Of a stretch of DNA of 64,000 nucleotides, positions 36,247-45,156 are shown piece after piece. The stretch is from Flagellimonas meishanensis. GTDB lineage: Bacteria > Bacteroidota > Bacteroidia > Flavobacteriales > Flavobacteriaceae. The notes under the pieces are model-generated. The model was not told the DNA's origin. It saw only the letters and a list, made by a program, of their open reading frames with translations, and searched no databases. A program made the translations under genes and the position numbers. The stretch covers positions 1,364,001 through 1,428,000 of the forward strand of contig NZ_JAINVW010000003.1 in the NCBI RefSeq assembly GCF_019880545.1, written 5' to 3'. Positions within the stretch are counted from its first letter, which is position 1. Each line of letters opens with the position of its first letter.

Positions 36247-36306
36247 GTCTGATATCCCATAGTCTGATGTCTGACCACACAAGTCCGATATCAGATGCAC
36301 AAGTCT
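36247..36306. repeat. Short degenerate intergenic repeats (GTCTGATRTC units)
   Basis: Between the convergent MlaF and DUF389 genes lie GTCTGATATC (36247-36256), AGTCTGATGTCTGA (36261-36274) and AAGTCCGATATCAGAT (36281-36296), plus CACAAGTC twice (36278-36285, 36298-36305). TCTGATATC and GATATCAGA are exact reverse complements. No U-rich tract follows. Confidence 0.55.
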
Positions 36307-36338
36307 AAATTGCACCTAAGAACGGCCAACGAATTAGT

Positions 36339-37790
36339 CTAATCCACCTCCTTAACAACTATCGTTGTATCCTGAAGCCTCAATTTTAACCAAGTCCCTA
36401 TTTTTTTGGCTTCATCCTCTTTTTGGTTCTGGCGGATTCCATCCTTCCACTTCACTTCAAAAACAGGAATTGTATCCAATTTATTGAAATCAGTCTGTAT
36501 TTTGTAAGCGAAACTTAGGCCGGCTATGTTTTCATAATTTATCCTGGCTTCTTTGCTTATATCATTAAAGGGGATTTGTTTTCCGGCATTTTTGGTCCAA
36601 TTCTCCACCTCTTCCTTTAGTAAACGTATCTGCTCATCCTTATTCAGCAAATCGGCCTTGTTCCTCTCATAGAGTTCGCTCACATAGTTGAATTTTTCCT
36701 CGGAATCGTCCCGACCGCCTTGAATTAGGTTCAGCTGGGCATCGCGCAACCGCGAGTATTGATTTTTTTGGGTTCTCCAAGTGTTAACAATGTTCTCCGG
36801 AATCAATTCATCGCCCATGCAGACCAATTCGATCAAAGGACTTTCTCCATCATTGTATTCAATTTTGGTAAGATTGTCCACATATCTTCCTTCGGAATTG
36901 AATTGATACACCTCGATTGTTTCCCGTAAAAATTCTTGCGCCTGCTTTTTAAAAAGTGATTCCTGGAATACCTGGTAAAAAGTAAATCCAGCAGGAATCA
37001 TGACCAGAATACCGGTAAGCGAGGCAACCCGGGCAATAAATCTTCTTCTTTGCGAATTGGCATAGCGCACCATCGGAAAACGCAAAAATTTGATGACCAA
37101 AAAGGTGGCAAGTCCTATAAAAATGGTATTGATGATAAAAAGGTACATGGCCCCCGCAGCATACCACGGTTTGCCAATGGCCAGTCCAAAACCTACGGTA
37201 CAAAGTGGCGGCATCAGTGCCGTTGCAATGGCCACTCCAAAAATGACACTTGCAATGGTCCCTTTCTTTGCCCGGGCGATGACCAAGGCCAATCCACCAA
37301 AAAAGGCTATCAACACATCCCTTATATCTGGCTGGGTTCTGGCCAAAAGTTCGGAAGATTCATCCCGAAGGGGAAAAAGGTAGAAAAACAGAAAGGCGGT
37401 TATGACACTCAAGACCACCATTACCGTGAAATTTTTCAACGAACGTCGTAAAGTATCTATATCGTTGATTGCCAGTGACATACCCATTCCCAAAATAGGA
37501 CCCATCAATGGTGAAATAAGCATGGCACCTATCACAACCGCAGTGGAATTCGCATTCAATCCCACGGAGGCTATGAAAATGGAACAGATCAAAATCCAAG
37601 AGGTGTGTCCCTTGAATGGGATATCGGCAATTATGGAATCCTTGGTAGCAACCGCATCGGTGTTGGTCCTAATTTCCAAAAGGTCCGAAAGAAATTTTCG
37701 GATACTTCCCAATAGTCCCTTGAAGTCTTTTTTTACCTCGTCACCACTATCGGAAGTAGGTGTAATGTTATCTTGATCTAGTTGGTCCAT
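36339..37790 (-). CDS. DUF389 (TIGR00341 group) membrane protein
   Basis: 483 residues. Five or six transmembrane segments lie between about 60 and 265, containing the family block MLISPLMGPILGMGMSLAINDID and the pattern ATALMPPLCTVGFGLA. The hydrophilic C-terminal half (about 285-483) is Lys/Glu-rich and includes a possible coiled-coil (about 340-415). DUF389 proteins are widespread and of unknown function. The gene ends convergent with MlaF, and starts 5 bp after the mannose-1-phosphate guanylyltransferase gene on the same strand, so they are co-transcribed. Confidence 0.85.
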   Translation of the reverse strand: MDQLDQDNITPTSDSGDEVKKDFKGLLGSIRKFLSDLLEIRTNTDAVATKDSIIADIPFKGHTSWILICSIFIASVGLNANSTAVVIGAMLISPLMGPILGMGMSLAINDIDTLRRSLKNFTVMVVLSVITAFLFFYLFPLRDESSELLARTQPDIRDVLIAFFGGLALVIARAKKGTIASVIFGVAIATALMPPLCTVGFGLAIGKPWYAAGAMYLFIINTIFIGLATFLVIKFLRFPMVRYANSQRRRFIARVASLTGILVMIPAGFTFYQVFQESLFKKQAQEFLRETIEVYQFNSEGRYVDNLTKIEYNDGESPLIELVCMGDELIPENIVNTWRTQKNQYSRLRDAQLNLIQGGRDDSEEKFNYVSELYERNKADLLNKDEQIRLLKEEVENWTKNAGKQIPFNDISKEARINYENIAGLSFAYKIQTDFNKLDTIPVFEVKWKDGIRQNQKEDEAKKIGTWLKLRLQDTTIVVKEVD

Positions 37791-37795
37791 AATTA

Positions 37796-38875
37796 TTAGG
37801 CATATTGATCCCCAAACCTGTCTTTTACCTGTCCCAAGACATTTTTAATATCCTGTTGTTTGGATTTTGGATAAATCAACAAGACTTCTTCCTTGTCCAC
37901 AATAATATAGTCTTCCAAGCCATCCACTACCACAATTTTTCCCTTTGGGGACCGGATCATGTTGCCACTTGCATTTTCCAAAAAAGTGCTGGCGTTAACA
38001 ACAGCGTTGTCCCGATTATCCTTATCGAGTTTGTCATACAATGCTCCCCAAGTACCCAGATCGTTCCAATCAAAAGTGGCAGGTAAGGTGTAAATGGCAT
38101 TCGACCTTTCCAAGATAGCATAATCAATGGAGATGTTTTCCGCCTTGGCATAGTTTTCTTGGATAAAACCATGTTCCTCGGGTGTGTTGTAACAGGAGAT
38201 TCCACCCTCAAACAGTTGAAATTGCTGCGGCTGATAGGCTTTGAATGCTTTCACAATGGTGTTCACGCCCCACATAAAGATTCCTGCATTCCACAGAAAG
38301 TTTCCCTGTGCCAAAAACTCTTTTGCGGTTTCATAGTCGGGTTTTTCCCGAAATTGGGCCACTTTTTTAAGTTTTTCCCTACTTCCTTTCTCAAACTCGA
38401 TATAGCCAAAGCCTGTATTGGGAAATGTGGGCTGTATGCCCAAAGTACAGAGCACCTCTTCTTTTTCGCATTTGTCAAAACAAGCGGTCACGTCATTTTC
38501 AAAAGCATCTTCATCCTCAATCCAGTGATCACTGGGTGCCACGATCATCACCGCGTTGGGGTTCATTTTTTGAATTTTCAATGCAGCGTATAAAATACAG
38601 GGTGCCGTATTTCGCATGGCGGGCTCCAAAACCACTTGTTCTTGCGTCACCTGGGGAAGTTGTTCCAAGACCAGGTCGTTATAGCGCTCATTGGTCAAGA
38701 TCAGAATGTTTTCCGTAGGGATAAAACGGTTCAGCCGATCAAAGGTTTTTTGGATAAGCGTCTTACCCGTACCCAACATATCGTGGAACTGTTTGGGGTT
38801 GGCCGTGGTGCTCACTGGCCAAAATCGGGAGCCAACCCCCCCTGCCATCAACACTGCGTAGTAATTTTTGTTCAT
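37796..38875 (-). CDS. Mannose-1-phosphate guanylyltransferase
   Basis: 359 residues. The nucleotidyltransferase start YYAVLMAGGVGSRFWPVS, the EPAMRNTAPCILYA segment and the Lys/Glu-containing REKPDY motif match the ManC/RfbM GDP-mannose pyrophosphorylase. FDWNDLGTWGALYDKL near the C-terminus is typical. It makes GDP-mannose from GTP and mannose-1-phosphate for surface polysaccharide or protein glycosylation. There is no isomerase (ManA) domain fused. It heads a two-gene unit with DUF389. Confidence 0.93.
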   Translation of the reverse strand: MNKNYYAVLMAGGVGSRFWPVSTTANPKQFHDMLGTGKTLIQKTFDRLNRFIPTENILILTNERYNDLVLEQLPQVTQEQVVLEPAMRNTAPCILYAALKIQKMNPNAVMIVAPSDHWIEDEDAFENDVTACFDKCEKEEVLCTLGIQPTFPNTGFGYIEFEKGSREKLKKVAQFREKPDYETAKEFLAQGNFLWNAGIFMWGVNTIVKAFKAYQPQQFQLFEGGISCYNTPEEHGFIQENYAKAENISIDYAILERSNAIYTLPATFDWNDLGTWGALYDKLDKDNRDNAVVNASTFLENASGNMIRSPKGKIVVVDGLEDYIIVDKEEVLLIYPKSKQQDIKNVLGQVKDRFGDQYA

Positions 38876-38892
38876 TTTTATTTATTTCATAG

Positions 38893-38957
38893 TGTCGTTT
38901 CGAAATGGGCAAATCAATTGGGAACTTCCTTACTTCTCCACCGCGCTCGAAGTGACA
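38893..38957. repeat. Intergenic inverted-repeat element, copy A
   Basis: TGTCGTTTCGA (38893-38903) and TCGAAGTGACA (38947-38957) are inverted arms of the consensus TGTCAYTTCGA (9 of 11 positions pair). The element lies between the SprT gene end and the start of the guanylyltransferase gene. Confidence 0.6.
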
Positions 38958-38958
38958 T

Positions 38959-39558
38959 TTATTCTACCAATTCTACCTCTGCATTGGGTTGGAACAAATA
39001 TAATCTGCCCGTGGACAATTCCACACATTCGTACCGCTTTACTTTTTTATTGCCCTTTTTAAAAAGTTTACCGTTATAAAGTCGAAATATACTTCCAGCA
39101 GGGAGTTCGTAAACGTAGCTACCGTTTCGTTCCACAGGGTCAAAGGTCTTTAGTGCAATGGACAAACGGGCATCCGTGCTGCTGCTGGCCTTTGGATTTT
39201 TAAAGTGATTGGCGATTATGGGCAATAACTGGGATGGAAATATTTCGGGTCGGATAAAGGGTACCATCAAATGTTGGAAAGTCCTTTTCCACTCCATTCC
39301 ATGCGGTTTTATGCGTCGGCCATGATTCTCAAAGGCCACCAAATGGGCAATTTCGTGCACCAGGGTAATCAGAAATCGGTATTTGTTGAGGGAAGCATTA
39401 ACCGTGATTTGATGCAATCCGTTTGGCATTCTGCGATAATCACCATGTCGCGTAACGCGATGATTGACGATTTTAAGATGCACACCATAGGTTTTGATAA
39501 GCTCAAAACAGGGTTCAACCGCTCGTTCTGGAAGATATTTTTGAAGGGTGGTGTTCAT
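38959..39558 (-). CDS. SprT-like zinc metalloprotease-domain protein
   Basis: 199 residues from the ATG at 39558 (MNTTLQKYLPERAV); the in-frame start at 39588 is TTG. HEIAH lies at 68-72 in TLVHEIAHLVAFENHG, followed by HGMEW (86-90), the third zinc ligand of the SprT fold. The C-terminal tail contains YVYELPAGSIFRLYNGKLFKKGNKKVKRYECVELSTGRLYLF, a beta-rich zinc-ribbon-like end without its usual Cys pairs. SprT-like proteins resemble SPRTN-type DNA-protein crosslink peptidases; the bacterial role is unproven. Divergent from an AT-rich orphan. Confidence 0.8.
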   Translation of the reverse strand: MNTTLQKYLPERAVEPCFELIKTYGVHLKIVNHRVTRHGDYRRMPNGLHQITVNASLNKYRFLITLVHEIAHLVAFENHGRRIKPHGMEWKRTFQHLMVPFIRPEIFPSQLLPIIANHFKNPKASSSTDARLSIALKTFDPVERNGSYVYELPAGSIFRLYNGKLFKKGNKKVKRYECVELSTGRLYLFQPNAEVELVE

Positions 39559-39641
39559 ATTCGTCAAACGAAAATAGGGTTTTGTCAATTATTGCTGCTA
39601 TTCCCTTGTAGCAATATTTAATTTACCGAAAAGTATAATAT

Positions 39642-40559
39642 ATGAAAGCTTCATTCTTATTATTAAGTGCCTTTTATTCAATAGCCATGTTTTGTCAACA
39701 TGATACAAATCTAAGTGAGGCACTTTGGGCAAGGGTACAAAATTGTTACTCATTATTTGAAGATGAGGATGGAAATGGCATTCCTGATTATAATAAAATA
39801 GATGATTCTCAAAATGGTTATCTGAAAGTTTATGGAGATTGGCCTACTTGTGGCTGTTCCTGCACTTCAACAGTAGGGGCTTATAAAGACTCTAATGGAG
39901 ATTACTGTTTTGTTCAACAGGAGGTGTATACTTGTGAATGGAAAAAATCCATTACATCAAATAGAGATTTGGCAGAGATTCTTCCAGAGAACTTTGGAAT
40001 AGATACTTTCTCAAAAGAAAAAGTAAAGCATGACTCAACTCGCTCAATGTTTTATTTGGAAGTAGAGATACCAAGAGTTGGAACAGACACCGAGTTTACA
40101 TTAAAACTTATTCCCTTTGGAATTACAATTGAATCCAGTTCTTTAATCACTTTTGGATATTCTGAGAATCATCCAGAAAAAAAAGGCTGGCACTCCCAAG
40201 CAGAACTTTTGTATAAAATCAAGAATCTTGCACGCTTAATAGACGATGATAGGACTCTTGATTTGTTAATCAAAGGAGAATATGATCTAATAGAATCTTC
40301 TGAAATGGACTATATTAGTCAGCAAATGATTGGAACTGATTACTGGGGACAATTTGAATCATTGGAGATACTGTCAAAAAAACTGAAATTTCTGAAGTCT
40401 ACCTATGACATTTACTTCCAATTGGATTTTACAACTGCATTAATGAAATGGGATAGGATAAAAGCTAAATTTGAAATCAAATCATTAGACAATAAACCAG
40501 AAAAAATATCTTTTAAGGAATTCTTATTGCTAAATTATTATTGGCAACCTGTATGTTAA
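39642..40559 (+). CDS. AT-rich secreted orphan protein
   Basis: 305 residues with a signal peptide (about 1-18, MFCQ). DEDGNGIPDYN (about 42-52) is like a calcium-binding DxDxDG loop; CGCSC and CEW (residues 70-103) give four Cys that may form disulfides in an otherwise Cys-poor envelope proteome. The rest has no recognised domain. Base composition is visibly more AT-rich and codon use less biased (many AAA, AAT, ATA, TTA) than in neighbours. It lies between SprT and the SDR gene without an operon partner; recent acquisition is likely. Confidence 0.65.
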   Translation: MKASFLLLSAFYSIAMFCQHDTNLSEALWARVQNCYSLFEDEDGNGIPDYNKIDDSQNGYLKVYGDWPTCGCSCTSTVGAYKDSNGDYCFVQQEVYTCEWKKSITSNRDLAEILPENFGIDTFSKEKVKHDSTRSMFYLEVEIPRVGTDTEFTLKLIPFGITIESSSLITFGYSENHPEKKGWHSQAELLYKIKNLARLIDDDRTLDLLIKGEYDLIESSEMDYISQQMIGTDYWGQFESLEILSKKLKFLKSTYDIYFQLDFTTALMKWDRIKAKFEIKSLDNKPEKISFKEFLLLNYYWQPVC

Positions 40560-40609
40560 AAAATTGCCTTAGGTTCGGGCCAATAATGTTTATGATTTAA
40601 AGCAGTCTT

Positions 40610-41287
40610 TCAAGGCGTGCTATTGCTTACCTGCAACAACTTACCATTATAGAGTTTTTGCCCAGTTAGGGCGAAATCCTTGACGTATGTCGCCATTTCC
40701 AAAGCGGTTACCGGAGCTTGATAGCCTGGAAAGGCCTCGGCCAACATTTCAGTCTGTACGGCGCCGAGTGCCAATACATTGAAGCTTGGGCCTGTTTCCT
40801 TGAATTCCTCGGCCCAGAGTTCCGTTAGCGTGATCACAGCTCCCTTGCTAGAGCTATATGCAGCTAGCCCCGGAAACTTCATGCTGCCCTGCACGCCTCC
40901 CATGGAACTTATGGTCACCACATGGCCCTCCTTGCCCATTTTGGGCAACACCATCTTGGTCATCCCTGCCACGCCGAACACATTTACTTTGTAAACCGCT
41001 TCAAATTCTTCTTGGGAAGTTTCCAAAAACGGCTTGTTCAACAGTTTGCCAGCATTGTTTATCAAAACATCGACCCTATCCCACGTTTCCAAAAAATTCG
41101 TCAGCTTTTCATAATCCCTGGGTTGGCCTAAATCGAAAGAAAAAGTGTGGACATTTGAAAACTTTAGATCCAATACAGGTTGGGCATTTCGGGACAATGC
41201 CAAAACTTGGTGCCCTTCCTCTGCAAAAAGTTTGACCAATTCATAGCCTATGCCCCTGCTTGTTCCCGTAATGATGATGTTTGCCAT
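40610..41287 (-). CDS. Short-chain dehydrogenase/reductase (SDR)
   Basis: 225 residues. TGTSRGIGYELV at the N-terminus binds NAD(P); NNAG is present (VLINNAGKLLN); SSMGGVQGSMKFPGLAAYSSSK carries the catalytic Ser and Tyr-x-x-x-Lys. Unlike the SDR at 11937, this one has a complete active site. Substrate unknown. Downstream of the M28 peptidase gene on the same strand, with an inverted-repeat element between them. Confidence 0.88.
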   Translation of the reverse strand: MANIIITGTSRGIGYELVKLFAEEGHQVLALSRNAQPVLDLKFSNVHTFSFDLGQPRDYEKLTNFLETWDRVDVLINNAGKLLNKPFLETSQEEFEAVYKVNVFGVAGMTKMVLPKMGKEGHVVTISSMGGVQGSMKFPGLAAYSSSKGAVITLTELWAEEFKETGPSFNVLALGAVQTEMLAEAFPGYQAPVTALEMATYVKDFALTGQKLYNGKLLQVSNSTP

Positions 41288-41298
41288 ACTATTGGTTT

Positions 41299-41375
41299 TG
41301 TCACTTCGATACCAAGGGAGAAATCCAAATAACTTTTAATTTTTTCACCCTTTTGCAAATGGATTCGAAATGACA
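41299..41375. repeat. Intergenic inverted-repeat element, copy B
   Basis: TGTCACTTCGA (41299-41309) and TCGAAATGACA (41365-41375) pair at 10 of 11 positions; inner parts AAATCC and GGATT also pair. Located between the SDR start and the M28 stop. It is the best-preserved copy of the family. Confidence 0.7.
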
Positions 41376-41384
41376 TGGATCAAG

Positions 41385-42419
41385 TTAGTTCATTTTTATT
41401 TCCTGGGTGGGTGCATTGGCAATTCCCTCCAACACGGGCAACATTTTGTTCACCAAGGTGGCCATGTGCTCAAAATCCATGATGTCAGCCTCGTCCCCTA
41501 CTTTGTGATAGTGGTCAAAATTGGTGAAATCAAACGTACAATACGTATGGGAAGGCACCCCAAATTCTTTATGGAAAGGATAGTTATCCGACCGCTGGAA
41601 CAGGCTATACTCCTTTGCCGTAGGCAAGAACCCCACCAGATTCTCCCCCGCATATGTATTGCTTACCTCGGCTAAATTTGATTTTTCATATCCCGTGATA
41701 TAAACAAAATAGTCCCTTCCCCTAAGCGGTACTCCGGTCATCTCAAAATTGAGCATGGCATACAGATTCAATTCTTGTTCCTTTAATTTTTTGGCCAAAT
41801 GCTCCGATCCCAGCAAGCCTTTTTCTTCGGCACTGAACAGGGCGAAGATCAGACTTCGCTTGTTGGTTTTTTCGGTTCCAAAATATCGTGCCATTTCCAA
41901 CACTGAAGTTGTTCCTGAGGCATTGTCATTCGCTCCATTGGCGATATAATCGCCATTTTCAGGTGCAATGGTACCAATGTGGTCGTAATGTGCCCCTATT
42001 ACAATATATTCGTTCTTTAAAATGGAATCACTTCCCTCCACGATACCGACGATGTTGTACGATGGTTTCTTGAAATTGGAAAGGGTGTCCCGGTATGATT
42101 CAAAATAAGGTGCAAGCCCATATGATTTAAAATAGTTCTCAATATACTTGGCGGCCATTTCTATGCCCTCGCTGCCCGAATCTCGACCCTTAAGATCGTC
42201 CGAGGCCAAAAAGTTCATCATTTCCCCTATACGTTCCGAAGTAGTAAAAACTGGGGTTGAAACCAGTTCACCATCATTTAGAACACTTCCAACGGCACTC
42301 CCCCTGAAGGCGTCACTTTGGGATGGGACAACGGTTTTGGTCTCAATCACTTGGGCAGAACCGCAGCTCAATAATACTGTGGCGCAAATGCAACTTAAGA
42401 TTTTCTTCATTTTATTCAA
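41385..42419 (-). CDS. M28 family zinc aminopeptidase/carboxypeptidase-like protein
   Basis: 344 residues, with a lipobox-like LLSCGSAQ near residue 18, so an exported lipoprotein. The M28 ligands are visible: His in IGAHYDHIG, Asp in NGANDNASGT, Glu-Glu in FSAEEKGLLGSEH, and a final His in SHTYCTFDFTNFDHYHKVGD. The di-zinc exopeptidases release N-terminal amino acids from peptides. A terminator lies between the E2 gene and this one, so it has its own promoter; it is read in the same direction as the SDR gene. Confidence 0.88.
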   Translation of the reverse strand: MNKMKKILSCICATVLLSCGSAQVIETKTVVPSQSDAFRGSAVGSVLNDGELVSTPVFTTSERIGEMMNFLASDDLKGRDSGSEGIEMAAKYIENYFKSYGLAPYFESYRDTLSNFKKPSYNIVGIVEGSDSILKNEYIVIGAHYDHIGTIAPENGDYIANGANDNASGTTSVLEMARYFGTEKTNKRSLIFALFSAEEKGLLGSEHLAKKLKEQELNLYAMLNFEMTGVPLRGRDYFVYITGYEKSNLAEVSNTYAGENLVGFLPTAKEYSLFQRSDNYPFHKEFGVPSHTYCTFDFTNFDHYHKVGDEADIMDFEHMATLVNKMLPVLEGIANAPTQEIKMN

Positions 42420-42434
42420 TTTACATTTTTAAAG

Positions 42435-42463
42435 ATAAAAAAAGCATCCTTAAAAGGATGCTT
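42435..42463 (-). terminator. Terminator of the pyruvate dehydrogenase operon
   Basis: AAGCATCCTT (42442-42451) and AAGGATGCTT (42454-42463) are perfect reverse complements. On the minus strand the stem is followed by T-rich sequence (42436-42441), so it terminates cdd-pdhA-E2 transcripts. Confidence 0.85.
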
Positions 42464-42483
42464 CAATATAATACGTTCTCTTT

Positions 42484-42512
42484 GGTCCCTTCGACTATGG
42501 CCAGAGTGAAAA
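42484..42512. repeat. Intergenic inverted-repeat element, degenerate copy C
   Basis: GGTCCCTTCGA at 42484-42494 matches the arm consensus TGTCAYTTCGA at 9 of 11 positions; the second arm CAGAGTGA is only a remnant. It sits between the E2 stop and the M28 gene. Confidence 0.35.
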
Positions 42513-42518
42513 CGAACA

Positions 42519-44153
42519 TTAGGCCAACATGGTCACCGGGTTTTCCAAATAAGCCCTAAGGGTCTGTAAAAATTGTGCCCCTGTGGCTCCATCCACGGTT
42601 CGATGGTCACAGGCCAAGGTCACCTTCATGGTGCTACCAGGTACAATTGCACCGTTTTTCACCACAGGTTTGTCCACAATGGCACCAACCGACAAAATTG
42701 CGGAGTTGGGCTGATTTATTATGGAGGTGAACTCCAATATACCAAACATGCCCAAATTGGAAACCGTAAAGGTGCTTCCTTCCATTTCATCGGGTTTGAT
42801 TTTCTTGTCCCTCGCCCTTCCCGCTAGATCTTTTACAGCAGCACCGATTTGGGTCAAACTCAATTGGTCGGCAAATTTGATCACCGGTACCACAAGACCT
42901 TCATCCACGGCGACGGCCACGCCCATATGCACATGATGCTTATAAATTGTGCTATCCCCATTCCATGATGTATTTACCTGAGGATGTTTTTTCAATGCCA
43001 TGGCACAGGCCTTCAATACCATATCGTTGAAGGACACCTTGGTATCGGGCAATTCGTTTATCTGTGCTCTGGACGCCTTGGCGTTGTCCATATCCACTTC
43101 GATAGTGAGGTAGTAGTGCGGTGCCGAAAACTTGGATTCGCCCAAACGTTTGGCTATCACTTTTCGCATGGTGGAATTTTTCACCTCTTCCATGCTTTCT
43201 TCTCCCACTGGCAGGTTTACTGGTGCCACAGAAGTTGCCGGAGCTTCTGAAGTTTTCTGGACTGCTGGCGCCGTTTGTTTGGATGGTTGAAAGGTTTCCA
43301 CATCCCGTTTCACGATTCTCCCGTGATCTCCCGAGCCCTTAATATCAGATAGTTTGATGCCTTTCTCCTCAGCTATTTTCTTTGCCAAAGGAGAAGCAAA
43401 GATACGTTCGCCTTCTGCTACGGTCGAGGTGGTCTCTTTTTTCTCTTCTGGTTTGGATTCTTCAGATTTTTCAGGCTTTGCGGAACTTGAGCTTTCCTGA
43501 ACAGATTCCCCTGATTGCGCATTTAGCACCGCATTCACGTCTGTTCCCTCAGGACCAATGATTGCCAACAACGAATCTACAGGTGCCCCTTCGCCTTCCT
43601 GAATGCCAATATGGAGCAATGTCCCGGAATAGAAGGATTCAAACTCCATCGTGGCCTTGTCCGTTTCGATTTCGGCTAAAATATCGCCTTCTTCAACGGT
43701 GTCGCCCACTTTTTTCAACCAACTGGCCACGGTTCCTTCCTCCATGGTATCGCTCAATCGCGGCATGGTTATGATTTCAACCCCTTCAGGAATCTCAGCA
43801 GGTCCGACAGCCGAAACTTTTGGCTCTTCGGATTTGTTTTCGGCCGTCGGTTCGGTCTTTTCATCTGCCTTTGGAGCATGTCCACCACCGTTCAACAACG
43901 CCGAAATATCCTCTCCTTCTTCACCAATGATGGCCAACAGTGAATCAACGGGAGCACCGTCTCCTTCTTCAATTCCAATATGAAGCAGAGTGCCTTCATG
44001 GAAAGATTCAAATTCCATGGTGGCCTTGTCGGTTTCAATTTCGGCCAAAATATCGCCTTCTTCCACTTTATCCCCTACTTTTTTGAGCCATTTGGCCACG
44101 GTGCCTTCCTCCATGGTATCGCTCAGTCTCGGCATATTGATTACCTCTGCCAT
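42519..44153 (-). CDS. pdhC: Pyruvate dehydrogenase E2, dihydrolipoamide acetyltransferase
   Basis: 544 residues. Two lipoyl domains with lipoylated lysines at 43 and 166, each in EIETDKATMEFES (residues about 38-50 and 161-173). An Ala/Pro/Glu/Lys/Ser linker (about 211-250) leads to a peripheral subunit-binding domain (252-284, ASPLAKKIAEEKG). The catalytic domain (about 315-544) ends with CDHRTVDGATGAQFL, holding the His and Asp of the acyltransferase. It transfers acetyl to CoA in the core of the complex. It follows pdhA by 4 bp. The E1beta and E3 genes are not in this window. Confidence 0.94.
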   Translation of the reverse strand: MAEVINMPRLSDTMEEGTVAKWLKKVGDKVEEGDILAEIETDKATMEFESFHEGTLLHIGIEEGDGAPVDSLLAIIGEEGEDISALLNGGGHAPKADEKTEPTAENKSEEPKVSAVGPAEIPEGVEIITMPRLSDTMEEGTVASWLKKVGDTVEEGDILAEIETDKATMEFESFYSGTLLHIGIQEGEGAPVDSLLAIIGPEGTDVNAVLNAQSGESVQESSSSAKPEKSEESKPEEKKETTSTVAEGERIFASPLAKKIAEEKGIKLSDIKGSGDHGRIVKRDVETFQPSKQTAPAVQKTSEAPATSVAPVNLPVGEESMEEVKNSTMRKVIAKRLGESKFSAPHYYLTIEVDMDNAKASRAQINELPDTKVSFNDMVLKACAMALKKHPQVNTSWNGDSTIYKHHVHMGVAVAVDEGLVVPVIKFADQLSLTQIGAAVKDLAGRARDKKIKPDEMEGSTFTVSNLGMFGILEFTSIINQPNSAILSVGAIVDKPVVKNGAIVPGSTMKVTLACDHRTVDGATGAQFLQTLRAYLENPVTMLA

Positions 44154-44157
44154 CTAG

Positions 44158-45156
44158 TTATAGTTTATGTTGTAAAAATGGGTAGTCCTTTTGCTCGTAT
44201 ACGGTGTCGTACAATTGTTCAATTGGGGGAAAATCGGATTCTTCCGCAAACTTCTCGCATTCGGCCACCAAATCTTTTACTTTTTTGTCAATTTCCTTAA
44301 GCTCTTCTTGGGATGCATATCCTTTTTCAAGAATTACATCTTTTACCTGGGTGATCGGGTCTATCTTCTTGTATTCCTCAACCTCTTCCTTTGTCCTGTA
44401 ATGCTGTGCATCGGACATGGAATGTCCGCGATATCGGTAGGTCTTCATTTCCAGGAACGTAGGGCCTCCTCCGGTCCTTGCCCTTTCAACGGCCTTGTCA
44501 ACTTCCTTGGCCACGATGGCGGGATCCATTCCGTCCACAGGAGCGCAGGGCATTTCGTAGCCCAAGCCCAATTTCCAAATTTCGGTGGTGTGGGCGGTAC
44601 GGGCCACAGATGTTCCCATGGCATATCCGTTGTTTTCGCAGATGAAAACTACTGGTAGCTGCCATAACATGGCCAAATTGAATGCCTCATGCAACGAACC
44701 CTGCCTTACTGCTCCGTCTCCCATATAACAAAGTGTCACGGCATCCCTTTTGAAGTATTTATCGGCAAAGGCCAGGCCAGCTCCCAAGGGAATCTGTCCG
44801 CCTACAATGCCATGTCCGCCATAAAAGCGGTGTTCCTTTGAAAAAATATGCATGGATCCTCCCATTCCCTTGGATGTTCCGGTCACCTTTCCGTAAAGTT
44901 CCGCCATTACCCTTCTGGGGTCCACACCCATCCCGATGGGCTGCACGTGGTTTCGATAGGCCGTTATCATTCGGTCCTTGGTAAGGTCCATGGCATGCAA
45001 CGATCCTGCCAAAACAGCTTCCTGGCCATTGTACAAATGCAGAAACCCGCGTACTTTTTGTTGGATGTAGACGGCGGCAAGTTTGTCCTCGAACTTTCTC
45101 CAGAACAACATATCCTCGTACCACTTTAAATAAACTTCCTTGGTGATTTTTTTCAT
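44158..45156 (-). CDS. pdhA: Pyruvate dehydrogenase E1 component, alpha subunit
   Basis: 332 residues from the ATG at 45156 (MKKITKEVYLKWYEDML), 83 bp after the cdd stop; an in-frame extension to 45399 would run through the end of cdd and has no family match. The thiamine-diphosphate motif GDGAVRQGSLHEAFNLAMLWQLPVVFICENN is present (GDG...NN), as are the phosphorylation-loop-like YRYRGHSMSDAQHYRTKEEV and AVYIQQKVRGFLHLYNGQEA. Decarboxylates pyruvate together with E1beta, whose gene is not nearby. Confidence 0.93.
   Translation of the reverse strand: MKKITKEVYLKWYEDMLFWRKFEDKLAAVYIQQKVRGFLHLYNGQEAVLAGSLHAMDLTKDRMITAYRNHVQPIGMGVDPRRVMAELYGKVTGTSKGMGGSMHIFSKEHRFYGGHGIVGGQIPLGAGLAFADKYFKRDAVTLCYMGDGAVRQGSLHEAFNLAMLWQLPVVFICENNGYAMGTSVARTAHTTEIWKLGLGYEMPCAPVDGMDPAIVAKEVDKAVERARTGGGPTFLEMKTYRYRGHSMSDAQHYRTKEEVEEYKKIDPITQVKDVILEKGYASQEELKEIDKKVKDLVAECEKFAEESDFPPIEQLYDTVYEQKDYPFLQHKL

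Noticed and set aside
42519-44153. Long internal repeat in the E2 gene as a mobile or recombination element
   Set aside because: It is simply two homologous lipoyl domains, normal for E2.
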